DNA of 64,000 nt, from assembly GCF_052156535.1 (NCBI RefSeq), contig NZ_JBQKUP010000028.1, positions 1 through 64,000 on the forward strand, given 5' to 3'. The stretch comes from Nitrospira_E sp052156535 (GTDB lineage: Bacteria > Nitrospirota > Nitrospiria > Nitrospirales > UBA8639). Positions 54,005 to 62,330 of the stretch are shown here, piece by piece. How positions within the stretch are numbered: the stretch's first letter is position 1; each line of letters opens with the position of its first letter. The notes beneath the pieces were generated by a model. It made no database searches and was not told the origin of the DNA. It worked only from the letters and a program-made list of their open reading frames with translations. The position numbers and the translations under genes were made by a program.

Positions 54005-54925
54005 TCACTCCGCATTTGCCTCTGATTGATTGGTCCAATCACAGACGCCACAGCTTACGTAATAGTCTCCGTCAGGTTGTATGGAAATGTCGAAATGGGT
54101 TCTGACCTTTCGTGACTTACAGATTGGGCATTCATCCGTCTTATCAGTGCGTGCTCTCTCAAGAATCTGCACGACATGTCCAATGACCGTCTGGCATGCA
54201 TTAATTGCGATCGAAGAGGCCGTCCTGTTTGCATTTCGGTCGTGGGTCAGCCACCCAACCAATTGCCACGTGTCCTTTGCTGTATTTTTCAGATGCTGAC
54301 GCAGCTCCTTATTGCTGCTGCCTCCACAGAGGTGATTCATCAGGACCTCTATCCATCCAATGAAGTTTGCCGCTTGCGGTTCCTCGATTTTTCCGGGCAG
54401 ATCCGTCCGTCGTCGCACGGCCACTACAAGCGAAATAAGCGCTTCGCGAAGCGACATCCCCACTGACTGGAAGTCTTCTGGCTCGATCGCGCCATCATTC
54501 TTACTCTCAGCCTGCTCTACGCGTCTGAAGACCTCATCAAATGGACTTGGATCATCTGCATCCACCCGACCAGAGCGATTCCGTAGCCGCGCCATCAAAC
54601 CGATGTGAAACGATAGGGTGTAGTCGAGGCTCGGGAAGTGCTGCTGAGAGTAAAGATTGGTCAGATTGGTCAAGACCCACCAACGGCTCTTGTCGGTGGC
54701 TACGTCCCAGATCTCATAGGCCTCACCCAAAACAATCTCTTGCTTGATCCTCTCGACGTGCTGAACTGTCTCGTCTTTCGCCTGTCCGTGCACGTAGGCG
54801 GCTATGTCCATTTCTGAATGCGGGTCACCATCGACGCTGTAGCGACTGAGCTCCCCAGCAGGGACCGGGTGGGTATGAACGATGCACCCATCAGCTAACA
54901 GTGCCTTTTCTCCTTCATTGCTCAT
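54005..54925 (-). CDS. Hypothetical protein with C-terminal zinc ribbon
   Basis: 306 aa, not recognised. Central part all-helical (SLREALISLVVAVRRRTDL; ANFIGWIEVLMNHLCGG). The C-terminus has a four-Cys ribbon: DECPICKSRKVRTHF then VSCGVCDWTNQ. His-rich HTHPVP near the N-terminus. Probably forms a unit with the gene at 52748. Both lie in the repeat-flanked block. Confidence 0.65.
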   Translation of the reverse strand: MSNEGEKALLADGCIVHTHPVPAGELSRYSVDGDPHSEMDIAAYVHGQAKDETVQHVERIKQEIVLGEAYEIWDVATDKSRWWVLTNLTNLYSQQHFPSLDYTLSFHIGLMARLRNRSGRVDADDPSPFDEVFRRVEQAESKNDGAIEPEDFQSVGMSLREALISLVVAVRRRTDLPGKIEEPQAANFIGWIEVLMNHLCGGSSNKELRQHLKNTAKDTWQLVGWLTHDRNANRTASSIAINACQTVIGHVVQILERARTDKTDECPICKSRKVRTHFDISIQPDGDYYVSCGVCDWTNQSEANAE

Positions 54926-55231
54926 CTCATGCTCTCAAGGTGCCCAACAGTGATTAGGGGGATACGCATAACTCCAACTTCTTGAATGCGTTCAAAGCTC
55001 ATTCACCGGACTGCAGATTCATCCAATAGCCCTTCTTAACCTCCAAACCAGAAACATAGTTTAATAATTCTTGAATTTTGTCAAGGAAAGGTTTGTGTCT
55101 CTTCCAGATTTATTCGAGATTGAAACAAAACGCTTCCATCCACCTGTTCCCTTTTTTAAGCTCCAAGACCGTCGTTCGGCTGGACACAGATTCTTCGCCG
55201 GTGGCTCAGAATGTCAATTCAGGTGAGAACT
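54926..55231. other. Intergenic region before repeat copy 7
   Basis: About 300 bp upstream of the zinc-ribbon gene at 54005, with AT-rich parts that may hold its promoter. No other signal seen. Confidence 0.4.
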
Positions 55232-55413
55232 CCGACGCCTGCCGCCCGTCCCCATGATCGGACGCTCTTGCTCTCGACGGGCTTGTTTGAGCCCTGCGAG
55301 TTAGCCCGTCTTCCTGCTTCGCGTCCGATCAATCTAATGAGGGCGGGGCGTCACTGGTTTTGGCCACTTTTGCCGAAACAAAAGGACCTCGGCTGCCGGG
55401 CCGAAACCCCGGC
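55232..55413 (-). repeat. 185-bp structured repeat, copy 7 (reverse)
   Basis: First minus-strand copy. Outer, middle (GATCGGACGC/GCGTCCGATC) and inner stems intact. Hairpin 2 is a mixture (GGTCCTTTTG against CAAAAGTGGCC), as if one arm changed without the other. Confidence 0.88.
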
Positions 55414-55509
55414 ATTCCTGAAATCTGCTAGGACACGAGAGAAAGTTGGTACCTTCACATTTGCATGTCATCCCAACGTCGGTTTTTGACTGCAAAAAAC
55501 CAAGATGGA

Positions 55510-55532
55510 TTCCCGCTAACAACCGGCGGGAA
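55510..55532. repeat. Short hairpin element (TTCCCGC/GCGGGAA)
   Basis: TTCCCGC 55510-55516 pairs with GCGGGAA 55526-55532 and is followed by TGACGAAT. It resembles the small extragenic hairpins common in many genomes. Its role is unknown. Confidence 0.4.
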
Positions 55533-55733
55533 TGACGAATTAAAGAGAGATTCCTACCTGGAAACGCAGATGTGAATACTAAAGGGTGGGCTGAAATTCC
55601 AATGAGGCAACGAGGCGACGGTTAACTTTTTTGGGTGAGTTGTTGGAAAGAAATTCCCTCAGCCAGGCAGAAGTGGTTTTGGGGTTATTGCCCAAACTAA
55701 AGGCGATGAGACTATGAATACTGAAATAGCTGG

Positions 55734-56021
55734 TTAAGAGGGTTTCCAGTTTCTCTCACCGTGGACAACTCCAGTGATCCACACATCCTTGTCCTCAACT
55801 CGATACATAATGCGATAAACTCCATAAAGTATTTCTCTGGAAGATTTGTCACCTATTTCTGGAATGATACGTCCCGAGAGAGGAAAATTTTGCAACTGAT
55901 CAGTTGATTCGATAATCCTAGAAACAAAAAGGGCGGCTCTATCGACAGAATCTTTCGCGATATACTCCGCAAGCGCATCTATGTCATTCAAAGCAGATGG
56001 AGACCATATTACTTGACCCAT
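55734..56021 (-). CDS. RelE/ParE-family toxin
   Basis: 95 aa: VIWSPSALNDIDALAEYIA, LSGRIIPE, REILYGVYRIMYRVED and the terminal HGERNW, as in ParE-type toxins (gyrase or ribosome-dependent targets). Its start overlaps the antitoxin end by 13 nt. Between 185-bp copies 7 and 8. Confidence 0.9.
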   Translation of the reverse strand: MGQVIWSPSALNDIDALAEYIAKDSVDRAALFVSRIIESTDQLQNFPLSGRIIPEIGDKSSREILYGVYRIMYRVEDKDVWITGVVHGERNWKPS

Positions 56022-56191
56022 TTTTGCAGTCTCTGTTTGGCTGTTTCATGGGGAACCCCTTTACCTTCCCGGATTTCACGCTCACCATGTTCAAATTTGG
56101 TTTTCACGTAAAGGGCATGGATAATGTCATCCATTGTGGCTTCATCAGGCAATGCGTCAATGACTTGTTTGGCAATATCTTTGACAGCCAT
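56009..56191 (-). CDS. Antitoxin of the RelE/ParE module
   Basis: 60 aa, first gene of the pair, AAAGGAGG upstream. Starts VKDIAKQVIDALPDEATMDD, with EREIREGKGVPHETAKQRL, the pattern of small helical partners of ParE-like toxins. Expected to neutralise the toxin and repress the operon. Confidence 0.85.
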   Translation of the reverse strand: MAVKDIAKQVIDALPDEATMDDIIHALYVKTKFEHGEREIREGKGVPHETAKQRLQKWVK

Positions 56192-56349
56192 TTCATTCCT
56201 CCTTTTTTATAGGAATAGATGTAGATTCCATGTAAGGAAAGGTAGGACAGAGTATAGGCCATGTCAACTAATGCCATACTACCTAAAAACCATAGGTGGT
56301 CTGTGCCCAGATTCTTCGCAAAACTCAGAATACAATTCAGTTGAGATCT

Positions 56350-56533
56350 CCGACGCCTGCCGCCCGTCCCATGATCGGACGCTCTTGTTCTGGACGGGCT
56401 TGTCCGAGCCCGGCGAGTTAGCCCGTCTTCCCTTCTTCGCGTCCGATCAAACTGATGAGACGGGTGGGGCGTCACTGGTTTTGCCCACTTTTGCCGAAAC
56501 AAAAGTGGGTCGGCTGCCGGGACGAAACCCGGC
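56350..56533 (-). repeat. 185-bp structured repeat, copy 8 (reverse)
   Basis: Hairpin 1 with loop TTTCGT. Hairpin 2 perfect (CCCACTTTTG/CAAAAGTGGG). Middle and inner stems perfect. Confidence 0.9.
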
Positions 56534-56606
56534 AACACGGTATATCACCCCTACCCCAACTCAGCGCGAATAAGTAAGTGTTGAGAAACGAGGTTGTCCC
56601 CCTAGT

Positions 56607-56794
56607 CCGACGCCTGCCGGCTGGCCCACGGGAGGACGCTCTGATTCCCTGGCGGACCTTGTTTGAGCCAGGCGAGTTGGTCCGCCCTCCGAAAGTTGGC
56701 GTCCGTCCCCTCTCATGAGGCCAGACGGGGCGTCAATGGTTTTGCCCACTTTTGCCGAAACAAAAGTGGGTCGGCCGCCGGGACGAAACCCGGT
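56607..56794 (-). repeat. 185-bp structured repeat, copy 9 (reverse, most divergent)
   Basis: The inner stem is GGCGGACC/GGTCCGCC instead of GACGGGCT/AGCCCGTC, with both arms changed so that full pairing is kept. Outer GACGCC/GGCGTC and hairpin 2 intact. Middle stem partly open. Only 74 nt from copy 8. Confidence 0.9.
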
Positions 56795-56846
56795 AAACCT
56801 TCCAAAAACTGTAAGGCTGACGAACGAAGAGAAAAATAATTAAAAG

Positions 56847-56942
56847 ACTCTACCTCCCCTAACCCCGCCTTACAAAGGCGGGGGATCTGCAAAAAAAAGA
56901 ATTGCCCTCTTACGACCGTAGCTATGACCAAGGATTGGAGTC
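56847..56942 (-). repeat. 95-bp second repeat, copy b (reverse)
   Basis: Reverse complement of the repeat at 48194, with the same CCCCGCCTT/AAGGCGGGG hairpin core. It stands just outside copy 9, in the same relative order as repeat a before copy 4. Confidence 0.85.
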
Positions 56943-57127
56943 TTCGGTTTATCTAGCTTGGCCTACGATGCGGGGATATCCCCGCATCCACTCATTCGTC
57001 CCCGCAATCCCCGCAAATCAAGCAACGCCGTATCACTCCTAACCCACTGTTTCACAACAGCTTTTTCATTTCATCGTCATGGCAAGCCCCTTGCGATAGG
57101 ACGGTTTCAACAATCGCAATCACACCC

Positions 57128-57155
57128 GGAAAGGAGGTGAACATTCTCATGTGCT
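57128..57155 (+). promoter_or_regulatory. Near-perfect Shine-Dalgarno before a mini-ORF
   Basis: GGAAAGGAGGTGAA, close to a complete anti-SD match, is followed by ATG TGC TAA, or by an in-frame GTG giving six codons. About 90 nt later comes the OmpA-like gene. May be a leader of that transcript or the remnant of a lost gene. Confidence 0.35.
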
Positions 57156-57242
57156 AAAGGGCGGATTATCAAATGAGTTCGCAAAACAACAACAGGATCG
57201 GAAATGCCAACGACAACTAAACGATTACACAAGGAGACAGCC

Positions 57243-58112
57243 ATGAACGTGAAAATTTCTCAGCCAACCACACCACAACATCACACGGAGCCCCCAACCC
57301 CTGAGACCGATGCCGGTCCATCGGATACCAAGGAGATTATCTACCTCGCCTCCGGGTTACTCATCCTGGTCTTGGGGATAGGCGGCCTCTTGATGTATTC
57401 CGAGGACACGCCCCTGCCTGCAACCGCTTCCCAGGGAATGGATAAAGCGCAAATGGCGAGTGCATTTACCTCTTCCGAACGCCAACCCGCTTCTGACGAC
57501 CCCCTGGCATTGAGCCAGGCCCTGGCTGAAGAGCCAGTGACCAATACGATCATCCCTACCACCGGGCCGGGGGAGAACAAACCGATGGCAGAGACGGATG
57601 TCTATTTTGGGTTTAACGAGTCGACCTTATCCGATGAGGCAAAGGACAGACTTCAAACCCGAATGGAAAACAGGCCAGAGGGATGGAGCGGCACTCTCCG
57701 CATCGTGGGACATACCGATGCTCAGGGGCCGGATGCCTACAACCGTGCCCTGGGGCTCAAGCGAGCCCAGTCCGTCAAAACCTTTTTGCTGTCTCTTGGC
57801 GTGGCTGAGGATGCCATCCAGGTGGACACGTTGGGGAAAGACGGATCGATCTGTCAGGAAGAAACGCCGGAATGTTTTGAACAAAACCGGCGGGCACATG
57901 TGGCCTTGCTTCCGACTTTCACACCAGAAGGAGAAAACCTCCAACTGTCGATGACTCCCGCCGACACGGAAAGCCCGGCCGGTGAAGAACTCGTTCTGAC
58001 CACTGACGAATCACCCATCGTCTCTTCAGACACTGAAGTCTCCTTCCAGGAGGACGTTCAAGAGGAATCGGTCTCTTCCGATCCACTCCTCACTGTCGAA
58101 TCCCTTCCCTAA
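57243..58112 (+). CDS. OmpA-family protein with N-terminal membrane helix
   Basis: 289 aa from the ATG at 57243 (AAGGAG 6 nt upstream). One helix (IIYLASGLLILVLGIGGLLM, about 30-52), a low-complexity linker, then an OmpA peptidoglycan-binding domain at about 110-220 (VYFGFNESTLSDEAK, GHTDAQGPDAYNRALGLKRA, EQNRRAHVAL). An acidic tail follows. Predicted to anchor in the inner membrane and bind peptidoglycan. First of three adjacent genes with the sortase system. Confidence 0.88.
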   Translation: MNVKISQPTTPQHHTEPPTPETDAGPSDTKEIIYLASGLLILVLGIGGLLMYSEDTPLPATASQGMDKAQMASAFTSSERQPASDDPLALSQALAEEPVTNTIIPTTGPGENKPMAETDVYFGFNESTLSDEAKDRLQTRMENRPEGWSGTLRIVGHTDAQGPDAYNRALGLKRAQSVKTFLLSLGVAEDAIQVDTLGKDGSICQEETPECFEQNRRAHVALLPTFTPEGENLQLSMTPADTESPAGEELVLTTDESPIVSSDTEVSFQEDVQEESVSSDPLLTVESLP

Positions 58113-58212
58113 GACTCTCACCCCGGGTTGGCTCACCCTGCTGTGGGTCGGCCCGGGCCCGCCCTGACGGACAGTTTTGGCCCTCACCTTTCATGACGAT
58201 AAAGGAGCCGGT

Positions 58213-60318
58213 ATGAATTACTGGAAGCAAATTCTCCTGCCACTTGCATTTTGGCTCACCGGCAGTGTGGTGGATTGCCTGGGCCTTCCTCCCGTGTCCG
58301 CTCAACCACCGGAAGCTGACGTCACGGCCCCCTCTCAACAGGCCGGACCGGACATACCACATGGCTTGTCGATCCGCCCCATGTCAGGAGGACCCATTCT
58401 CCCCGCCCCCACCGTCTCCACCCATGTCACCACGACCATCAGCGGGCTGATCGTCCGCACCACCGTCTCACAAACCTTTCATAATACCAGCTCCGAATGG
58501 GCCGAGGGCATCTATGTCTTTCCGTTACCCGACCAGGCGGCCGTCGATCACCTGCGCATGCGGATCGGCGAGCGGGTGATTGAAGGGATCATTCAAGAAC
58601 GGGCCGAAGCCAAGAACACATTTGAACAGGCCAAGCGCAAGGGACAGCGTGCCAGTCTCCTGGAGCAGGAACGATCCAATGTGTTTACCGCGTCCGTCGC
58701 GAATCTTGCGCCGGGTGAACCCATCATCGTGGACATTGAATATCAGGATACGGTCCGATACGACCAGGGCCGGTTTTCTCTCCGATTTCCGATGGTGGTC
58801 GGGCCACGCTATAGTCCCGGCACTCCCCTGTCGATGGTCGAAGCGCCATCACAGACGACCGGCGTGGGATGGGCCGTCAATACCGATCAGGTTCCCGATG
58901 CATCACGGATCACGCCGCCGGTGCAACATCCCGGCGAAGGCCCCATCAATCCCCTCACCTTGCAGATCGATCTGGCACCCGGCTTTCTTCTTGATCGCGT
59001 GGAGTCGCCGACTCATCCCATTCAGGTTGACACCCATTCCAACGGACGCACGCACATCACGCTGGCCGACACTTCCACCTTTGCCGATCGCGACTTCGAA
59101 TTGGCCTGGACGCCGCAAGCTTCGAATGAAACCCAAACTCAACTGTTTCTGGGGGAACACGACGGCGACACCTACGGTCTGTTGTTGTTCCTGCCGCCAC
59201 AACTCATCGAAACCGGGCCGGGTGATATACCGCGTGAAGTCATCTTCGTGATCGACACGTCAGGATCCATGGCCGGCGCATCCCTCGTGCAAGCCAAAGC
59301 CGCACTGAAACTGGCCGTGTCGCGGCTGACTCCCACGGACCGATTCAACATCATTCAGTTCAATTCCATCACGAAACAATTGTTTTCGAAGGCGCGGGCC
59401 GTTGATCCCCGTTCGACTCACCTGGCGCTTGACTATATCGAGACCTTGCAGGCGGAAGGCGGCACGGAAATGCTTCCGGCTGTGATCCAGGCATTGTCAC
59501 ATCAGGAAGACCGGGGCTTTCTCAGGCAGGTCATTTTTATCACCGACGGACTGATCGGCAATGAGAAAGCTTTACTGGGAACACTCAATCGGCTGCTCGG
59601 GCGGAGCCGCTTGTTTACCGTGGGCATCGGCTCGGCACCCAACGGACATTTCATGCGAAAGGCCGCCCAACATGGCCGCGGCACTTATACTTTCATCGGC
59701 ACCGCTAAGGAGGTGCAGGACAAAATGAACCGGCTTTTTGTGAAATTGGAACAGCCGGCCTTTCTGAATCTTGCGGTAAATTTTCCGGCCGGAGAAACCC
59801 TGGATCTTCTCCCCACTCCGCTGCCTGATGTCTACGCGGGCGAACCGCTCATGATGACGTTTCGAACTGCGACTCCCCCTGAACAACTCGCAGTGTCCGG
59901 TCATCACGGCACCCTGCCCTGGAACCGGGTGGTCCCGTTTTCGTCCGGACTTTCCCGCCAAGGCATTGCCGTGCATTGGGCCAGACAAAAAATTTCTCAA
60001 CTCATGGATTCTCACACGACCTCGACTCAAACAGGCGAGCAGACGGAACTCCGGCAGGCCGTCCTCGACCTGGCCCTCCGCCATCATTTGGTGAGCAAGT
60101 ACACCAGTCTGGTGGCCGTGGAAACCGTTCCCGCCCGGCCTGAACACCAACCGCTTCATTCCCATGCCATGAAAACCAATCTTCCCCACGGCATGAAGCA
60201 CGAGGCGATCTTCGGCTGGCCACAAACCGCTACACCGAGCACCTTGTATCTTCTGTTAGGTACGTTGATGCTCTGGATGGCCTGGCTTTTGTCACGGCAA
60301 CAGGTCGGACGCGAATGA
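58213..60318 (+). CDS. Marine-proteobacterial-type sortase target: VIT and VWA domain protein
   Basis: 701 aa from the ATG at 58213 (AAAGGAG). Signal peptide (LPLAFWLTGSVVDCLGL). VIT domain (about 60-190: TTISGLIVRTTVSQTFHN, QAAVDHLRMRIGERVIEG). VWA domain (about 330-510) with MIDAS start FVIDTSGSMAG. The C-terminus has a sorting-like PQTATPS, a hydrophobic helix and a short basic tail, as expected for a class GN sortase substrate. Cell-surface or envelope adhesion or interaction role. Its stop overlaps the sortase start by 4 nt. Confidence 0.9.
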   Translation: MNYWKQILLPLAFWLTGSVVDCLGLPPVSAQPPEADVTAPSQQAGPDIPHGLSIRPMSGGPILPAPTVSTHVTTTISGLIVRTTVSQTFHNTSSEWAEGIYVFPLPDQAAVDHLRMRIGERVIEGIIQERAEAKNTFEQAKRKGQRASLLEQERSNVFTASVANLAPGEPIIVDIEYQDTVRYDQGRFSLRFPMVVGPRYSPGTPLSMVEAPSQTTGVGWAVNTDQVPDASRITPPVQHPGEGPINPLTLQIDLAPGFLLDRVESPTHPIQVDTHSNGRTHITLADTSTFADRDFELAWTPQASNETQTQLFLGEHDGDTYGLLLFLPPQLIETGPGDIPREVIFVIDTSGSMAGASLVQAKAALKLAVSRLTPTDRFNIIQFNSITKQLFSKARAVDPRSTHLALDYIETLQAEGGTEMLPAVIQALSHQEDRGFLRQVIFITDGLIGNEKALLGTLNRLLGRSRLFTVGIGSAPNGHFMRKAAQHGRGTYTFIGTAKEVQDKMNRLFVKLEQPAFLNLAVNFPAGETLDLLPTPLPDVYAGEPLMMTFRTATPPEQLAVSGHHGTLPWNRVVPFSSGLSRQGIAVHWARQKISQLMDSHTTSTQTGEQTELRQAVLDLALRHHLVSKYTSLVAVETVPARPEHQPLHSHAMKTNLPHGMKHEAIFGWPQTATPSTLYLLLGTLMLWMAWLLSRQQVGRE

Positions 60319-60926
60319 GACGACGGTTCTGTTGGTTGTCGGCAGGGACCTTATTGCTCCTGGGAGGCTGGCTGATCGGACAGGGTGTGTGGATTTACGT
60401 GAAGGCCACAGCCGCGCAGTGGCTGCTTCACAGCGCGTGGGACCGGACACTCGAGACCCAGCAACCGGCCAAACCCTGGCCATGGGCCGACACCTGGCCA
60501 GTCGGACGACTGCTCGTTCCAGAACATGGCATCGACCAGATCATTCTGGCCGATGCCAGCGGACGATCACTAGCTTTTGGACCGGGACAGGTGAGGCATG
60601 GTGCTTTTCCTGACGGCACTCAGTCACTGATCCTGAGCGGCCACCGGGACACACATTTTTCTTTTTTGCGGAAGGTGCAACCGGGTGAGTTCATGATTGT
60701 GCACACCGTTCAGGGAAATCGGCTCGCGTATAGAGTGGAAGATACCGCGGTGGTGGACAGTCAAACCGATCCACTGTTCAATCATCAATCCGATGACAGC
60801 CTGGTGCTCATCACCTGTTATCCCTTCGATGCGATTCTGCCGGGAGGACCACTGCGATTTGTGGTAAAGGCCGCTCAAATGACTTCAGAAGCCATGTTGG
60901 CGCTAGAGATAGAAATAGCCCCATGA
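60315..60926 (+). CDS. Class GN sortase
   Basis: 203 aa: N-terminal membrane anchor (LSAGTLLLLGGWLIGQGVW), then a sortase domain with the catalytic His110 in LILSGHRDTHF, Cys168 in LVLITCYPF and Arg181 in GGPLRFVV. Together these make the sortase triad. It is coupled to its presumed substrate gene upstream (ATGA overlap). This is the Gram-negative sortase branch, where attachment points remain undefined. Confidence 0.93.
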   Translation: MRRRFCWLSAGTLLLLGGWLIGQGVWIYVKATAAQWLLHSAWDRTLETQQPAKPWPWADTWPVGRLLVPEHGIDQIILADASGRSLAFGPGQVRHGAFPDGTQSLILSGHRDTHFSFLRKVQPGEFMIVHTVQGNRLAYRVEDTAVVDSQTDPLFNHQSDDSLVLITCYPFDAILPGGPLRFVVKAAQMTSEAMLALEIEIAP

Positions 60927-61154
60927 CAGGGTATTACGCAAGGTCTTCTCCTGTTTGTACGGACACAAGCGGGCGTCCGAGTCTTCCTAGAACCGGCGGT
61001 TTGAACGACCACTGCACGCCAACACAGGTCGGTTACAGTTGTGCGGTGTCCGCCTGCTGATCGGCCAGAGCCGCCCCTGAACACATGGCGGATCGCGAGC
61101 TGCGGTCGATCGGTTTCCAGTCAGGCGGGGGCTGCCCACTACACCTGGAGCGAT

Positions 61155-61580
61155 TCACTTGGCAAACAATTGCCCCATGTCCTTGAATGCCTTGAACTCT
61201 ATGGCGTTGCCGGAGGGGTCGAGCAGGAACATCGTGGCCTGTTCGCCAACCTGTCCTTTGAATCGGACGTAGGGCTCAATCACGAATTTGGTGCCACGCG
61301 ATTTCAGACGCTCGGCCGGTGCTTCCCATTGCGGCCATTCAAGCACAATCCCGAAATGTGGAATCGGCACGTCACGGCCATCGACAGGGTTCGTGTGCGC
61401 ATGATCCTGGGAGGCCGTCTTGGGGTGCTCGTGGATCACCAACTGATGGCCATAGAAATTGAAATCAACCCACTGCGGACTTGAGCGCCCCTCTTCCAGG
61501 CCAAACACTTCACTATAGAAGCGTCGGGCTGTAGGGAGGTCGTGTACGGGGATTGCAAGGTGGAAAGGGGAGAGACTCAT
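61155..61580 (-). CDS. VOC-family (glyoxalase/dioxygenase-like) protein
   Basis: 141 aa from the ATG at 61580 (GGAG 6 nt upstream). VOC fold: FHLAIPVHDLPTARRFY (metal-ligand His near the start), FGIVLEWPQWEAPAERL and FLLDPSGNAIEFKAF with a terminal metal-ligand Glu. Reaction unknown. Monocistronic, convergent with the sortase gene. Confidence 0.88.
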   Translation of the reverse strand: MSLSPFHLAIPVHDLPTARRFYSEVFGLEEGRSSPQWVDFNFYGHQLVIHEHPKTASQDHAHTNPVDGRDVPIPHFGIVLEWPQWEAPAERLKSRGTKFVIEPYVRFKGQVGEQATMFLLDPSGNAIEFKAFKDMGQLFAK

Positions 61581-61780
61581 CAGAGACTCCAATTGGTTTT
61601 AGTGGTTAACGAATGGGGACGACGCTATAGTCGGTTTACTAATGAATAAGCCTTTACCTTCATCCACACCCGCTCCCTTAAAAGGGGAGGGAAATTTAAA
61701 GTGTCATAGTGGAAAGTTGAAAATTCTAGCAGACCAGGGATCAGAAACGCGTCACGCCTGACGTACGGAGGGTTGGTACG

Positions 61781-62330
61781 TTACCCTATGGCCCCGCCGA
61801 GAACGGGGGCCGGAATCAACGGAATTGGCGTAATCGGAATAGTCGGCTGTGACTTGAGGTAGGCATGGTGTTCATGTATGACCGCTCCCGGAGGCAGATG
61901 CTCCCCACAAGGGTCCCAGTTTTCCCCGGATGTTCCTGGCGTAAAATTCAGGCAGCTCCGCAGTTTCCCCTTCCATGAATTTTCTGACCGGGACATTGGT
62001 GTCCAACAATTTACGGATTTTGGTGTGGTATTTGATCCGGCCGAATCCTTCACTGGACACCGACCTCACGAAATTAAACCACTTGGAATCCAGCCCCGAT
62101 TCAACGTCAGTTTCCTGCAATAATTCCTGGTGTAACTCTTCGCGGCCGGTATCACACCTAAAATGCACCTGATGGCCGAGCTCTTCACACCAGACTCCCA
62201 CCACCTGAGGCAAAATGCTGGCCAGATTTTAGTTCATGACCCTGGCGTAGAGAAAATCCGTGGGCTCTTTGGTCACCAAATGGATGATCGTCACCCGAAG
62301 TGGGCGCATACGCATCTCCCAACGGAAAAA
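61781..62330 (-). pseudogene. Remnant of a B12-binding/radical-SAM protein, internally deleted
   Basis: On the minus strand, HLVTKEPTDFLYARVMN is followed by an in-frame TAA, then NLASILPQVVGVWCEELGHQ, then after a jump a C-terminal-looking part (LDSKWFNFVRSV, KIRKLLDTNVPVRKF, GPLWEHLPPGAV), with a frame change near 61900. From memory, the first part is the N-terminus and the last part the C-terminus of B12-binding radical-SAM proteins. The radical-SAM CxxxCxxC core is absent. So this is a truncated, non-functional copy. Confidence 0.6.

Noticed and set aside
44807..56794. The 185-bp repeats as a CRISPR array or integron attC sites
   Set aside because: Spacing is irregular, repeats are far too long for CRISPR, no cas genes or integrase are in view, and the GTTRRRY-type boxes of attC were not found.
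56958..57140. 60-codon plus-strand frame before the OmpA-like gene
   Set aside because: No ribosome site and no family pattern; it ends inside the strong Shine-Dalgarno.
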